Shown here: in pieces, positions 36,011 through 46,786 of the stretch
Numbering within the stretch: the first letter of the stretch is position 1
Layout of the letters: every line of letters begins with the position of its first letter
Origin: Beta vulgaris subsp. vulgaris
Lineage: Eukaryota; Streptophyta; Magnoliopsida; Caryophyllales; Amaranthaceae
DNA: 64,000 nucleotides
Direction of reading: 5' to 3'
NCBI RefSeq assembly: GCF_026745355.1
Contig: NC_079207.1
Span: forward strand, 38,274,421-38,338,420
Made by a program: the position numbers and the translations under genes
Notes under the pieces: model-generated
Database searches by the model: none
What the model was told of the DNA's origin: nothing
Seen by the model: only the letters and a program-made list of their open reading frames with translations

Positions 36011-36022
36011 TTCCACTAGTGG

Positions 36023-36621
36023 CTCCTTCAACTTGCATATCTGTTTCCAGTACCAAATGCACCATGATTGTGGAACATAATTCCACCAGTTTCCTCCTTT
36101 GACATACACCCGATTAACCCATTTGATCCACATGGAGTTGTGTGTAGTAACTCAAATAGAATCTAGTTTTGAAATTTATCTCAAAACCATTGGAAATAAG
36201 AAAGTAGAGGAAAGAAATGAAGAAGAAATTTAATGAAAGGTACCCGCATTTCTCATTCACTTTAATCAACGAACAAAAAAAATGCAAAACAATAGGAAAA
36301 CACAACAAAACGTGGAGTTGTGGCTAAATTCGTGTCCCACATTTTATCCATTAATCGAGATATAAACAAACCTCTTTTACTAATATGACCAAGTAATTAA
36401 CAATCATAATTAAATGACTAAAATTAAGGAAACTAGATAACTAATACTTTGAAGCACTAACATTGACGCAACCTTTTGCTTCAAAGTTTGATAAAATTAA
36501 ATAAATCACATATGTTCATCCATGATGCATTTCTCATCTCACACAAATGTTGTTGATGCATGTTATCACCAACCTTTGATCTTTGCAGCACTTCTCCCAT
36601 TCAGAGAAGATCATCACCCAT
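36023..36621. repeat. 0.6 kb direct repeat flanking CACTA-2, right copy
   Basis: 599 bp, the counterpart of 23592-24197. It starts right after the CACTA-2 end and continues without a break into the rest of the gag-derived repeat, so this copy keeps the original downstream context while the left copy keeps the original upstream (LINE) context. Confidence 0.92.
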
Positions 36622-37830
36622 CACTCTAGAACAAATTTTCTTCGACGACCCCTTGTGTCATAGTTTATTTCTCATCATTTTAGAACTTGCAAATTTTTGC
36701 CACATGCTCAAATCATTGACATTTGAAGCATATTGGTTTTCCTTTGTGCCAATAATCTCTCTTCTCAACCATGTGACAATGGTTGCAATGGGGGGAGGGG
36801 AGGGGAGGAGGACTCCCATTCCCTTTACGGCCCGTTTAGTAATCGTTAATAAATTGCGGTAATGGAAATGAATTTTAAGTTTAATTTTATTAGGGAAGCA
36901 CCCCTAAAATCTCCATGGTGAGGTATTTTTTCTCCATGGGCAAGCAATCTCAACCATAAGCTTGTGTTTTTGTCTCCAAGGGGAAGCAGTTTTCATTACC
37001 ACTCATTACCACCTACAAGGTGGTATTGGATGAGAATGAAAATTCAAGAAGGAAAGTGGACACTTTAGGATAAATTAGCATTACCATGGGAATGGACAAT
37101 GATATTTCTCACAAATTTACACACAAATTAATTCCCATTACCACCATTTATGACCAACTACCAAACGGGTCGTTATGGTACTAACACATATCTACATGCT
37201 CCTTCAAGTTGTCTCCCTTTTCGTCCTCCTTTACTGATCTCCTGTAGTCTACATCATTAAGAGCATTGGCAAACTTTGCTTGGTTATTTTAGATAGGTCT
37301 TTAGAATATTCAAGTGAGGAAATTTTGGTTTCATATTTGTTGGCAACACTCACTAAAACCTTATCAACCACTCTCTCATTGGAATATGTTTCAATTTGCA
37401 ATCTAATTTGATTAATAATCTTTATAACTTTACTCATCACCTAATGGTTTGGCTCTTCTTTCATCCTTCGTATCTCAAATTCTCATTTGAGGTTCTAAAC
37501 TTGCGTCTACTTTCTTTGAGCATTGCCTTCAAACTCTTGCTTTAACATGTCCCATGCCTTTTTTGGTGACTCACAAGTCATGAAACATGGAAATAAGAAA
37601 GCATAAGAAAGAAGTAAACATTGAAATTTAATGAGAGTCACTGCATTCTCAACCACTTGAATCAACAGAATTGGCTACCTTTTGTATAGGCTTGAAACTA
37701 ATAGAAAATAGGAAAACACTATACCTAAAACTTGGAGTTATGCTAACTTACTGTCCCACAATTTTCTCCACTAACCTAGTGAACTCTCTTTAAATAAAAC
37801 AAACATATTTGGTTAATCTAACAAAGTAAA
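36160..37830 (-). repeat. Copia gag-derived repeat unit, copy 2
   Basis: Minus strand: UBN2 gag (ESPKKAWDMLKQEFEGNAQ, MSKVIKIINQIRLQIETYS at 37440-37250) and a worn zinc-knuckle segment (CNHCHMVEKRDYWHKGKPIC at about 36690-36785). Bounded by related segments at 36190-36470 and 37590-37830. Parallel to 15114-16190, which lacks the Tourist-like insertion found here. gag only; no pol. Confidence 0.75.
36828..37172. mobile_element. Tourist-like (PIF/Harbinger) MITE
   Basis: 345 bp with imperfect inverted ends CGGCCCGTTTAGTA / CGACCCGTTTGGTA, extending loosely to about 40 bp, and a TTA target duplication (36825-36827, 37173-37175). The paralogous repeat at 15474 reads ctttatggtac across the empty site, which confirms the borders. 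No coding capacity. Confidence 0.88.
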
Positions 37831-38543
37831 CTATCTCTATCTTCATCTTTTAATTGAACTGGTTCGATAACATCACTAGTCAAAAAGCGCTAAAGGCGAC
37901 GCCCTTTTAAGAAACTAGACATTTCTTGATCCCACTAGGTGCAAGAATATCAACTTTCTCCATTACAAAAGAAAGCAACAAACATCGATGCAAATATGGC
38001 GATTAAGACAGAAATAAACTATTTGTAAAAAAATAGAACTGAACTGACCACACTTGATACTGAGTAGCAGATATAGTGGGTTTGGGAAAGTTGTTAAAGA
38101 TTGTTGAAGACTGAATAATCCGCAATTGAAAACGGATTTGAGCAAGTGAAAAGGAGTCGGAATACGTCACAAATAAAATAACCCAATTTGGGTATGAAGA
38201 CCACGATTATGAGTGAAGAAGAGGAAATTGAACAAAAAAATTAAAAACATAACAACTTACTGGTTCAGCGAAGCCGCGATGTACCGAAGTCAAACTACGA
38301 AGTTCGAATTGAAGGTTTCAGCGACGACAGTTGGCGTCTCGAGTTCGCGTGACTTCGAAATCAGGGAGGAGAGAGAATTAGAATAGAGAGGAAAGAGAAG
38401 AGAGAGAAAAGAGAAAGGAGCGTAGCTGCGTGAGAGTCTAAGAGAGAGGAGAGAGAGGAGAAAGAGGAAGTAACGCGTGCTTGGCCCCTAAGTGAAATTC
38501 CAACTTATTTATTTATTTTCTTTTTTAGCTGATTTTTTTTTAA
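37831..38543. other. Unassigned; possible CACTA-like end and leader-like sequence
   Basis: cactagtcaaaaagcgc at about 37873 looks like a CACTA-type terminus, but no partner end was found. On the minus strand 38480-38270 is pyrimidine-rich and ends GCTGAACCA|GTAAGT, a first-exon-like pattern. No protein was recognised. Confidence 0.35.
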
Positions 38544-38726
38544 GGAAAATGTTTGGGTAACCCTTAGGGTTGCCAACCCTCTTAGACACATAAGAATAAA
38601 ATATTGATATGTATGTAATAAATGAGGAGAGAAGAGATATAAAAATAATGTTTTAATGTATTCCTAACCAATGAAAATTCAATAATAAGAGGGTTGGCAA
38701 CCCTTAGGGTCACTCAATCAATGTCC
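38544..38726. mobile_element. Mutator-type MITE
   Basis: 183 bp with about 40-bp inverted ends (GGAAAATG outermost, GGGTTGCCAACCCTCTTA innermost) and a perfect 9-bp target duplication tttttttaa (38535-38543, 38727-38735). The ends themselves contain the palindrome-like AACCCTTAGGGTT. No coding capacity. Confidence 0.93.
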
Positions 38727-38735
38727 TTTTTTTAA

Positions 38736-39030
38736 TTAGGCGATACAACAATACCCCATGTAACCCTCTAAGTCCACCACTGGTTGTTGGCCACTTGTCA
38801 CCAATGACTTACAATTGTTGCCTGTGGTGGGTAGTGTTGTCGTCTGCTTGTACAAGAACAGGGACCAAGCTAAATATCATATCAGAAGATTTATAGAACA
38901 GTAAATTACCAATTGGTTATGGCAAATCTTATATTCCAATCAAGGAACACAACTAGCTAACAACATATAATATTAGATTGCCGATTTTGTCCGAAAACGA
39001 TAATTTTCTTTAGCTAAGTAAACTAGGTTA
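38736..39030. other. Short spacer, nothing recognised
   Basis: No coding or repeat signal beyond flanks of the adjoining transposons. Confidence 0.5.
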
Positions 39031-39038
39031 CCTGTATA

Positions 39039-40449
39039 CAGTGGCGGAACTATGTAGGGTCACAGACTCACAGTTGGTCACGTGACCAACTATTATTTTG
39101 GAAAAAAAAATTAAAACTCTCTCTCCTTCACTGATAAAAAAATGCCGCCCCTTTTCTCTCTCACGTCTCTTTCTCTTCCTCTCTCTCCTTCAACCTCAAG
39201 TTGTTAACTAAAATTCTTGAATTTTGTTTACATGAATATCTTTTTTCATTCAAATCTTCAACTAAAATTATAATCTCGTCTTGATCTATCGATTGTTACC
39301 CGTTTTGCATTTTTCAGAAATAAAACATTATCATTCAAAACCCTAGAATTTGGGGAAAAACTCGACGAAATTCTTCTTCTTCGAATCGTCCTCTTGAATC
39401 TCCTATTTTTCACAGGTTAGGCTTTTCGTTATACGTAATTTTTTTGAAATTAGATGATTTTGATTCGAGAATTCTTGGATTTTTTTTATTTGTTCATGGA
39501 CCACATAGGCTTCAGAAATTTAGGGACTTTGTCTAGTATGAGGTTGGTGATAATTCTAAAGATTCCGTAAAGGGCTTGGATAGACGCTAACATAATTTTT
39601 TAGATAAAGGCACTGTATTTGGATGACTTATATGATATTTGTTGCTATAATTTTTATACAGCACGATGTATCCAGACAGTCTTTAGACTTATATTTACTT
39701 GTTCGTATGTTGACAAACCATTTGTTAGCTGAAAGACATTATTCTTTCTCCTTGATTTTATACAGATGCTGAATTATAAATTTTTGGCACTTTGCTTTTT
39801 GCTTCCATGATTAATGATAATTAAAATTTCAAAATGTCAGCTATGGTAGGGTTGATGAATTGGTGTTCTTTGCAAGCTTGAAGGGGCAGTTTGAAATTGT
39901 AATTCACCATTATATTCAGATAAAATCATTTGAACTATTTTATTGTTCGCTTATTGTGGTATACGGTTCTTTGATGATTGCGTACATTAGAGTGGCTCTC
40001 TTTTGGTGTTGGGTATTCGTTTGCTTGATGTTGCGACATATTGGCAGCTGTTTCTCGGTTGTTGATTTTATTGAATGAATTGGAGGCCTTGTCAAAATTT
40101 CAGTTTCATGGATTTAAGGTTCTGCTTTTGTATTATATTTTCATTTGTGATTTTTGTTGATACATCAATAGTTTGATGTGATTATTTGTGGAGATAAAGT
40201 GACTTCACTCGGAATCGTGTATAATGCAAGTTTAGAGCAATTGTAACTAGCATATAGTGCTAGCCTTGGTTTTGCAATTACAAGTTAATTAAGTTATTTT
40301 TTTTCTTTTAGCTGAATTTATGTTGTACCCATTTTTAAAATTTTAATTTTGACATTTTCCATCCCTGTACCCATATGACCGTCCCTCTATCCGTTTCCGT
40401 GCTACCTAGAGTGTGACCAACTATTCCCAGATTCCTGGATCCGCCACTG
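39039..40449. mobile_element. Non-autonomous hAT element
   Basis: 1411 bp with inverted ends CAGTGGCGGA (39039-39048 and complement ending 40449) and a perfect 8-bp target duplication cctgtata (39031-39038, 40450-40457), both diagnostic of hAT. Secondary inverted blocks GGTCACGTGACCAACTA and TGACCAACTA lie near the ends. There is no transposase or BED finger. The interior starts with ctctctcc-rich sequence (39116-39190) and a possible exon end CACAG|GTTAGG at about 39415, then T-rich sequence without a recognisable protein. Confidence 0.93.
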
Positions 40450-40659
40450 CCTGTATATATGTAATTATTACCTTTTCACTATTTATTTATTTTTGATTCA
40501 AATGAGGCAAAGCCCAGAAATAATTTAAAACAAACAAAACTACAACTAAGAAAACTACCTACGGAGGGATCAAGCGTGGGAAAGCCACACCTTGTAAATC
40601 CTCAACTAGAATTCTACTTAGAATTGGGGGAGGGTTATTAAAAAGATGGAGGTGCAACT

Positions 40660-43600
40660 CTAGGTTACTCCATGATTTGCAAGCCAGTCTGTTGCACGAT
40701 TGCCTTCACGGTACACATGAGCAATATACGTCTTCCAATCTGGGCTATCTAACAGAGTCCGACATTGTTGGATTAAGTGAGCGCATTCACCACTAGCCTC
40801 TACCTTTCCTTAAAAGATTTGCACACACGCTAAATTATCCATCTGAATCATAAGCTTTCTGATTTGCAAGTTGAGAGCAATATGTAAACCACGATGGAGA
40901 GCCAAAACCTCCGCTTTGAAAGCTAAACAGATGCCAAAATTCGCAGAAATGGCTGATACGAAGATGCCGAGGTGATCCCTGATGACTGCACCCCCACCAG
41001 TGGACCCTGGTGACCCTTTTGCAGCCCCGTCAGTGTTGAGAGCGTACCAACCTTCTAGCGGTGAAACACAATTCACAAATTTCTTTTTTTTTTTATTTGG
41101 GTTGTGGGGTTCATCATCCTCCAATCTTAGCAGCACTCTTTTGGTTTCATTGAAACGAACTTGCAGAAAAGCTACCGGATCCACTGGAATATCTAGGCGA
41201 TGCTCGAATACTCGGCTATTACGCCACCTCCATAACCACTACACTGTGATACCGAACATAGTTGGCCACCATTCCCCCTAATCATTCTGACAGATTGTAG
41301 GATATCCAGTGTTTGATATCTCCTTGGGTGAACTCGGGGGTAAAAGCAATCCCTCCAATTTCTTTCCAAACCATTGTCACAGTTGGACAATCTCTAAGCA
41401 CATGAATGGAATTCACCACATTGTGACCGCAAATGAAACATTTTGGGTCATCAGTTAATTTTCGCTTGAATCCATTGTTATTATCCATCAGACGGTCATG
41501 ACATAATAGCCAAAGAAATGCACGTTGGCGTTGTTGAATAGGCGCTGTCCATACCAGATTCCAACACTCTTCATTAGAGGAATCAGTTTCATTTTTCATC
41601 AAACTAATTGCAGATTTAATGGAAAACTTCCCTCTAGGTGTGCCATGCCAATACACTAAGTCTCCTAATTCTGCATCTTCCTTTAATTCAAATGATTGAA
41701 TCATTTTTAGATGATCCGAATTCAAGTATGATGCAAAGGTTTCCCACTTCCATCCAAAATCTTTATCCCACATGTCATCAACTGTTGCTCCTTCTAGCTC
41801 TGGTGGAATAGGTTGGGTTACCACATAGTTAAGGGGTTTGTTTAACACCCACTTATGGTCCCAAAACAGGGTGTTGAGACCATTACCCACAGCCATACGC
41901 ATCCCTTCAAAAAGCACTCGAGTATTTTCCGTTATACCGCTCCAAATATTTGACATACCTTGTTTAGGTACAAACATGTTGATATCACATCGACCTTTGC
42001 AATATTTTTGTCTCAAAACTCTTGACCAGAGGGCATTGGGTTCGACTAGCATACGCCACCGCTATTTGGTCATGAAGGCTGCATTTGCTTGTCTCGCGGA
42101 TCTAAAGCCAACACCCCCTTGATCTCTTGGCTTCTGTAAAGTTTCCCAAGAAATAAGATGCATGGTGCGTTTGTCTTCGTTTCCCCCCATATAAATCTCC
42201 TCGTTTTTCTATCAAGCTCGTCACATATGGTGCGGGAAATTTTAGCCGTCTGCATAGATTAAGTAGCCATGGTGGAAAGGGTGGCTTTGGCTAACGTTAA
42301 CCTTCTAGCAAGTGAAAGATATTTCATTTTCCACCCAGAAAGCCGTCTATCGATTTTTTCGCATAAATGCCTGAAGGTATCTTTAGTGACCCGACTTGTG
42401 AGGGTAGGCATCCCAAGATACATACCAAGGTCTGTAGTAGCTTCCATATTGAGGGTTTTGCACAAATCGGACTAGGTATCATCTTCCACATTGGCCAAAA
42501 AGTAGACCCGACTCTTCGCTAAACTCACCTTTTGGCCTGAAGCTCTGCAAAATCTACTCAAACAATCATGTATGACTTGTGCTTGATCAATCGAAGCTTC
42601 TGCAAAAAGAATAATGTCGTCTGCGAAAAACAAGTTAGAGAGAAAGGGGACATCACGGCTAGCTCTTATAGGTTTCCACTTCTTCTCTATTATCGCAGTT
42701 TCGATAGTTTGAAAAAGATGTTCCATACACATTAGAAAGAGATATGGGGATAATGGATCCCCTTGTCTAACACCATGAGATGGTGTAAAACTCTGTGAGG
42801 GCTCTCCATTCCACAATACATGTAACTTAGCAGAAGTCACGCATTCCAGGATAATATCAATGAGTAATATTGAGATGTTCATATGAAGAAGTGTATCCCT
42901 AATAAAATGCCATTTAAGCCTATCATAGGCCTTTTCAAAATCAATCTTAATGGCCATAAACCCCTTTGAACCTTGCTTCCGGTGCATTGTGTGAATGACT
43001 TCTTGCACAATTACAATGTTATCAGTAATTTGTCGGCCCGGTACAAAGCTAGACTGGGTATTAGAAATCAGACAAGGTAAAATAGGCTTAATTCTGCTAA
43101 TTCTTACCTTAGTAATAATTTTGTAAATTACGTTGCAAAGCCCTATTGGTCTGAACTGACTTGCTGATTCTGGATCGTCCACCTTGGGGAGGAGCACAAT
43201 GTGCGTGTTATTGAGATTCTCAGGCAACCCCTTTCCTTCTAAAACCCGAAGAACCAAATCATACTCGTTTTGGGACACAATCTCCCAGTTTTTTTGAAAA
43301 AATAGAGCCTGAAAACCATCTGGACCTAGCGTGCGGAGAGAGCCCATGTTATGCACCACCTTGTCTATTTCTAGAGTGGAGAAATTTTTTGTGAGATGTC
43401 TCCAGTGTTCATTAGATAGTTCTGGAAATACATCCTGAGGGATATCATACGTAACCTCATGACTATCCTCTATAAAAAGTTGCGCAAAATAATTCACTGC
43501 TGTGTTTTTCACCTCCTCTTTGTCATGTATCCAACGCCCCTCATTGTCTTTAATAGCCAAAATTTTGTTTCTCAATCTTCGAATCACGGTGCTTATGTGG

Positions 43601-44673
43601 AAAAAAAAGTAGTGTTTCTATCTCCATCTTTAAGCCAGTCAACTTGAGATTTTTGAAACCATAAAGTTTCTTCACGTTCCAAAATTTCATCCAGTTCATG
43701 CCTTAGGCGAGATTCCAACTTGATTAGACCTTTATGCTTACGTTGAGATAGAATTTCTTGGATTCCGGCTATTCAACCCAACAGGACTCGTTTTTGCTGG
43801 AATATGTTGCCAAAAATTTCTTTATTCCACTTTTGTAACTCAGTTGAGAGTTTAGCCAATCCAGGGACTAATGGCAGCTCTTTTTTCCAGTTATCATGCA
43901 AGAAAGCTTTGAAATTTTCATGTGACATCAATGCAGCTTGAAAACGCAAGGGACGTGAACTTACTTGCAGGGGGGCGAACCCATTTGGAGAGATAAAAAT
44001 TGGACAGTGATCTAATTGAACTGCTGGAAGGTGTTTAATGTGGTTCTGATTAAAGCGCAAGACTCCATTCACTGTTGCACAAGGCTCGATCTAGTCGTGC
44101 ACTTTCACGTGTTTCCTGAGTTACACCCCTAGCCCAAGTGTGAGAGGCTCCTGAAAATTCCACTTCAATTAAATCTAGATCTTCAATCTAGTCGTTCAAC
44201 TGATCAGCTCTGCGAGAAGTTTCATGACTCGTGCTGCTACATTCTGAACCAAAACAGGTTTCATTGAAGTCCCCCACGATTAACCAAGGATTTTTGTGAG
44301 TGTGCGCAAAGTTGCGAAGCTCTTCCCAAAGTTCTCGTCTTTTTATGGGGTTAGGACTTGCGTAGAGTGTTGAGAAGTACCAAGGGATAGCCCCTACTGT
44401 TGTTATGTTCATTGTTATGTGTTGGGCGTGTTGAATTAAAGGTTCTCTTGTGACCAATTCAGGCTTCCAATAGACCCATATTCCACCGCTAAAGCCACTA
44501 GCATCCACCCTAGTCTGACCCGAGTAGCCTAAGATCGTAGCTATTTTCATAGCTTGTGAATATCCCATATGAGTTTCCACCAAATTGATGACATCCGGCT
44601 TATTGATGCAAACAATCTCCTTGAGAGCAGCCACAAAGCCTTTACTTCCTGCCCCTTGTACATTCCACACCAT
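40660..44673 (-). pseudogene. LINE ORF2: endonuclease, reverse transcriptase, zf-RVT, RNase H
   Basis: Nicks target DNA and reverse-transcribes the LINE RNA. The AP-type endonuclease starts MVWNVQGAGSKGFVAAL (44673) and includes LVETHMG and the catalytic-type motif IVGDFNE. A linker follows at 43773-44072. The RT (42472-43587) has SQFRPIGLCNVIYKI, SSFVPGRQITDNIV, IKIDFEKAYDRLKW, GVRQGDPLSPYLF and the FFADDIILF active site. zf-RVT (41282-42052) has CFICGHNVVNSIHVLRDC. Plant-type RNase H (41100 to about 40664) has LNTDGAAKGSPG and HVYREGNRATDWLA. An in-frame TAG follows QLND at about 44190 and further frameshifts separate the blocks, so it is inactive as written although the active-site residues are kept. 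Confidence 0.9.
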
Positions 44674-44778
44674 ACAAGAGATAGGTAAAGAGTCGGGGGC
44701 TAAGTTTGGGATTCTATCTTCAAAGAAGGTAACGAAGTCTAGTATGTATTACTAATCATCCTGATTAAACTTTGAACA

Positions 44779-46706
44779 TCATTGGGAATTAGAATGTTGA
44801 CCACTAATTCCGGTGGCTCCGAGGTTGGTGTTATCCAAGTATCCATCCTTACTTCCAAGACATGGGTCAGGGGGATCGCTATTGCTAAGTAGGGGTTGTC
44901 CATTGGACATCCCGCGCAAATTGTTTTCTCCGGGGGGATGTTCAACTTGATAACATGAGGGGGTTGCAGGGACATTCTGGACCTCCCTTGGATATTCAGA
45001 GATGGATTGTTGGTTGAAGAGGACATTGTCAAAGGTTTTCAAAAAGGTGGCATGAGGGGTGGCTTCAACTAAGTGTGGGGAATTTTCTTTACCTTGCTGT
45101 GCTTCTAAGGAAGGCTTAGAAGTGGCACGGTTAATTACATTAGGGTTGATATCAGATAGCACTTTTGTGCTGGATTGATCTTGGGCCTTTATTTTTCTCT
45201 TGATAATTTTTTTGAAGGATTTTTTTGTTTTTGATAGATTTTTGAGCGAAAGAATTTTTTCCTAAATTGAAGGAAATCGTTTCCTTTGTTCACGTGGGGG
45301 TTTGCTGTGAATTCGCACCTAGATTGACAGAAGGGAAATACTCACTACCAAATCCCCTATTCTCATCTTCCACTAAAGGAAGCTCCTTGATGTCTTCTTG
45401 GCATACTTGCTCCTGCTCCGGAATTGCCTCACAAATTTCCTTATTAGTTTTCAGCGCCTCCACAAGATTCTCCTCTAAAACAGAAAATCTTGAACCCTCC
45501 CTTTTTTTTTGAATTTGAGTCATTAATGCTCTTGGAATTTTTTGACTTTTCAGGGCGTTGACTTTGACCTTCCAGTGAGATTTTTTCTGGGTACCGGAAT
45601 ATTATTATGGGCGGTTGGAGTTCTTTTCCTCGAAGGTTTCTTCACTAACATCCATGATCCAAAGTCCTGTAAATCTTCCGGTTTATTAGGATTGTGTTGT
45701 TGTTGTGGTTGCGATGCAAAATTGGTGGATGAATCAAGTTCCATTATATCATTTACACCATTTTTAAACAAAGCACAATGTTCTTCATTGTGCCCCATCC
45801 TTCCACACTTATAACAGATCATTTTTATGCCTTCATATTGCACTTTCCAGATTCTACCTTTTAACCAAAATTTTGACAGGAGAGGCTTTGAGAGATCGAT
45901 CTCCACACTTAGTCTTGTAAACTGTCCCCTATCAGCTTGAGCAGTAGTTTTGTCAACTCTAATCACTTTTCCTATTTTTGCACCCACCTTGTTAAGAAAG
46001 TGTGTATCAAAGTATTCCACAGAGAGATTAGGGATTCTGACCCACGCAGTTAGCACTTTCAGAGGAGTAGGATCTGGTATGAAGTTTGGAATCCATTTGG
46101 GGATTGTTAAATAACAATCATCAATCATCCATGGCCCTTGAGCCAAAACAAATTAAAATTATAATCTGCTTTGTTCGAGAATCTGGCTATGAAGTAATCA
46201 AAACCAATGTCAGTCAGCGCCAATTCTCCTTTTATACTCCATTTTTTCTTGAGTTTCCTCATTAAACCCATATACCCAATTTTTCCATCAAACATTTTAA
46301 TGATGAGTGAGTTCTTCCATGGTTGACGCATTCTTTGTTTTTCTTCTTTTGTGAGGAGAATTATCGGGCTTTGTTCATCATCCATTATTTCTTCTGGCGC
46401 AACGTCATCATCAGATACATCATCCTCATCATCTACATTCTCAGCTTGATTTGATGTCTCGGATGAACGATTTTGGCCTTGTAGCATATCGCGAAATGAA
46501 GGTTCATGAATTCGTTTATCAGTACTGTGGATCAACAAATTTTCATCTCGTTATTGGATTTGATGATTAGAATCAATCAGCCCCTCTCCTAAATTGGATG
46601 TTTGATCGAAGATCCAAGTAGTAATTTTCCTTTTAGGTTTCTTATTAGATCTAATAATCTAATCTGTTTCTTCAATTGAGTTTGAAGATATCTCAAAGTT
46701 TTCCAT
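44779..46706 (-). pseudogene. LINE ORF1: DUF4283 and CCHC protein
   Basis: RNA-binding partner of ORF2. It begins MENFEISSNSIEETD at 46706; two stops follow in frame before MLIHSTDKRIHEPSF (46538). The DUF4283 domain has WKNSLIIKMFDGKIGYM and AQGPWMIDDCYL, followed by a CCHC knuckle, CYKCGRMGHNEEHC (about 45800). A Pro/Ser/Asn-rich tail ends at 44779. Frame changes occur near 46130 and 45540. Plant L1 ORF1 proteins have this DUF4283 plus CCHC plan, so the assignment is secure. Confidence 0.87.
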
Positions 46707-46786
46707 AGAGAGAGAAAAAGGTGTAGAGTATCAAAGATCAAAGAAAAAGGACCATCTCACCTTCCCTTTTTAGTGAATATGAACAT

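Larger units (their letters stand above)
24195..36022. mobile_element. CACTA-2, CACTA-like element carrying a nested SIRE-type Copia
   Basis: The left end reads catagtagaaaaaacc (CACTAGTAGAAAA with one base missing) and the right end ttttccactagtgg, an imperfect inverted pair of the CACTA type. Both ends have subterminal inverted copies of AAATGCTCCGGTT: two at the left (24220-24280) and nine at the right (35775-36005). Without the Copia insertion (25951-35563) it would be about 2.2 kb and has no transposase. No 3-bp target duplication is visible; instead 0.6 kb direct repeats lie on both sides. The left end is degenerate, so the boundary is good to a few bases only. Confidence 0.75.
40480..46780 (-). 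mobile_element. L1-like plant LINE, nearly full length
   Basis: Minus-strand non-LTR retrotransposon with ORF1 (46706-44779) and ORF2 (44673 to about 40660). The 3' end is a GGGCTTTGCCTCATTTGAATC stretch followed by an A-rich tail (40480-40500). The exact 5' end is not defined; similarity to the AT-rich element begins at about 46787. No target duplication could be read, partly because the hAT element sits within 30 bp of the tail. Confidence 0.88.

Noticed and set aside
39860..40078. Hydrophobic ORF in the hAT interior
   Set aside because: T-rich sequence gives apparent membrane helices; no supported start or homologue.
41838..42122. Plus-strand ORFs over the LINE (also 42269-42475, 43459-43647 and 45542-45814)
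   Set aside because: Shadows of ORF1 and ORF2, which carry recognisable domains on the minus strand.
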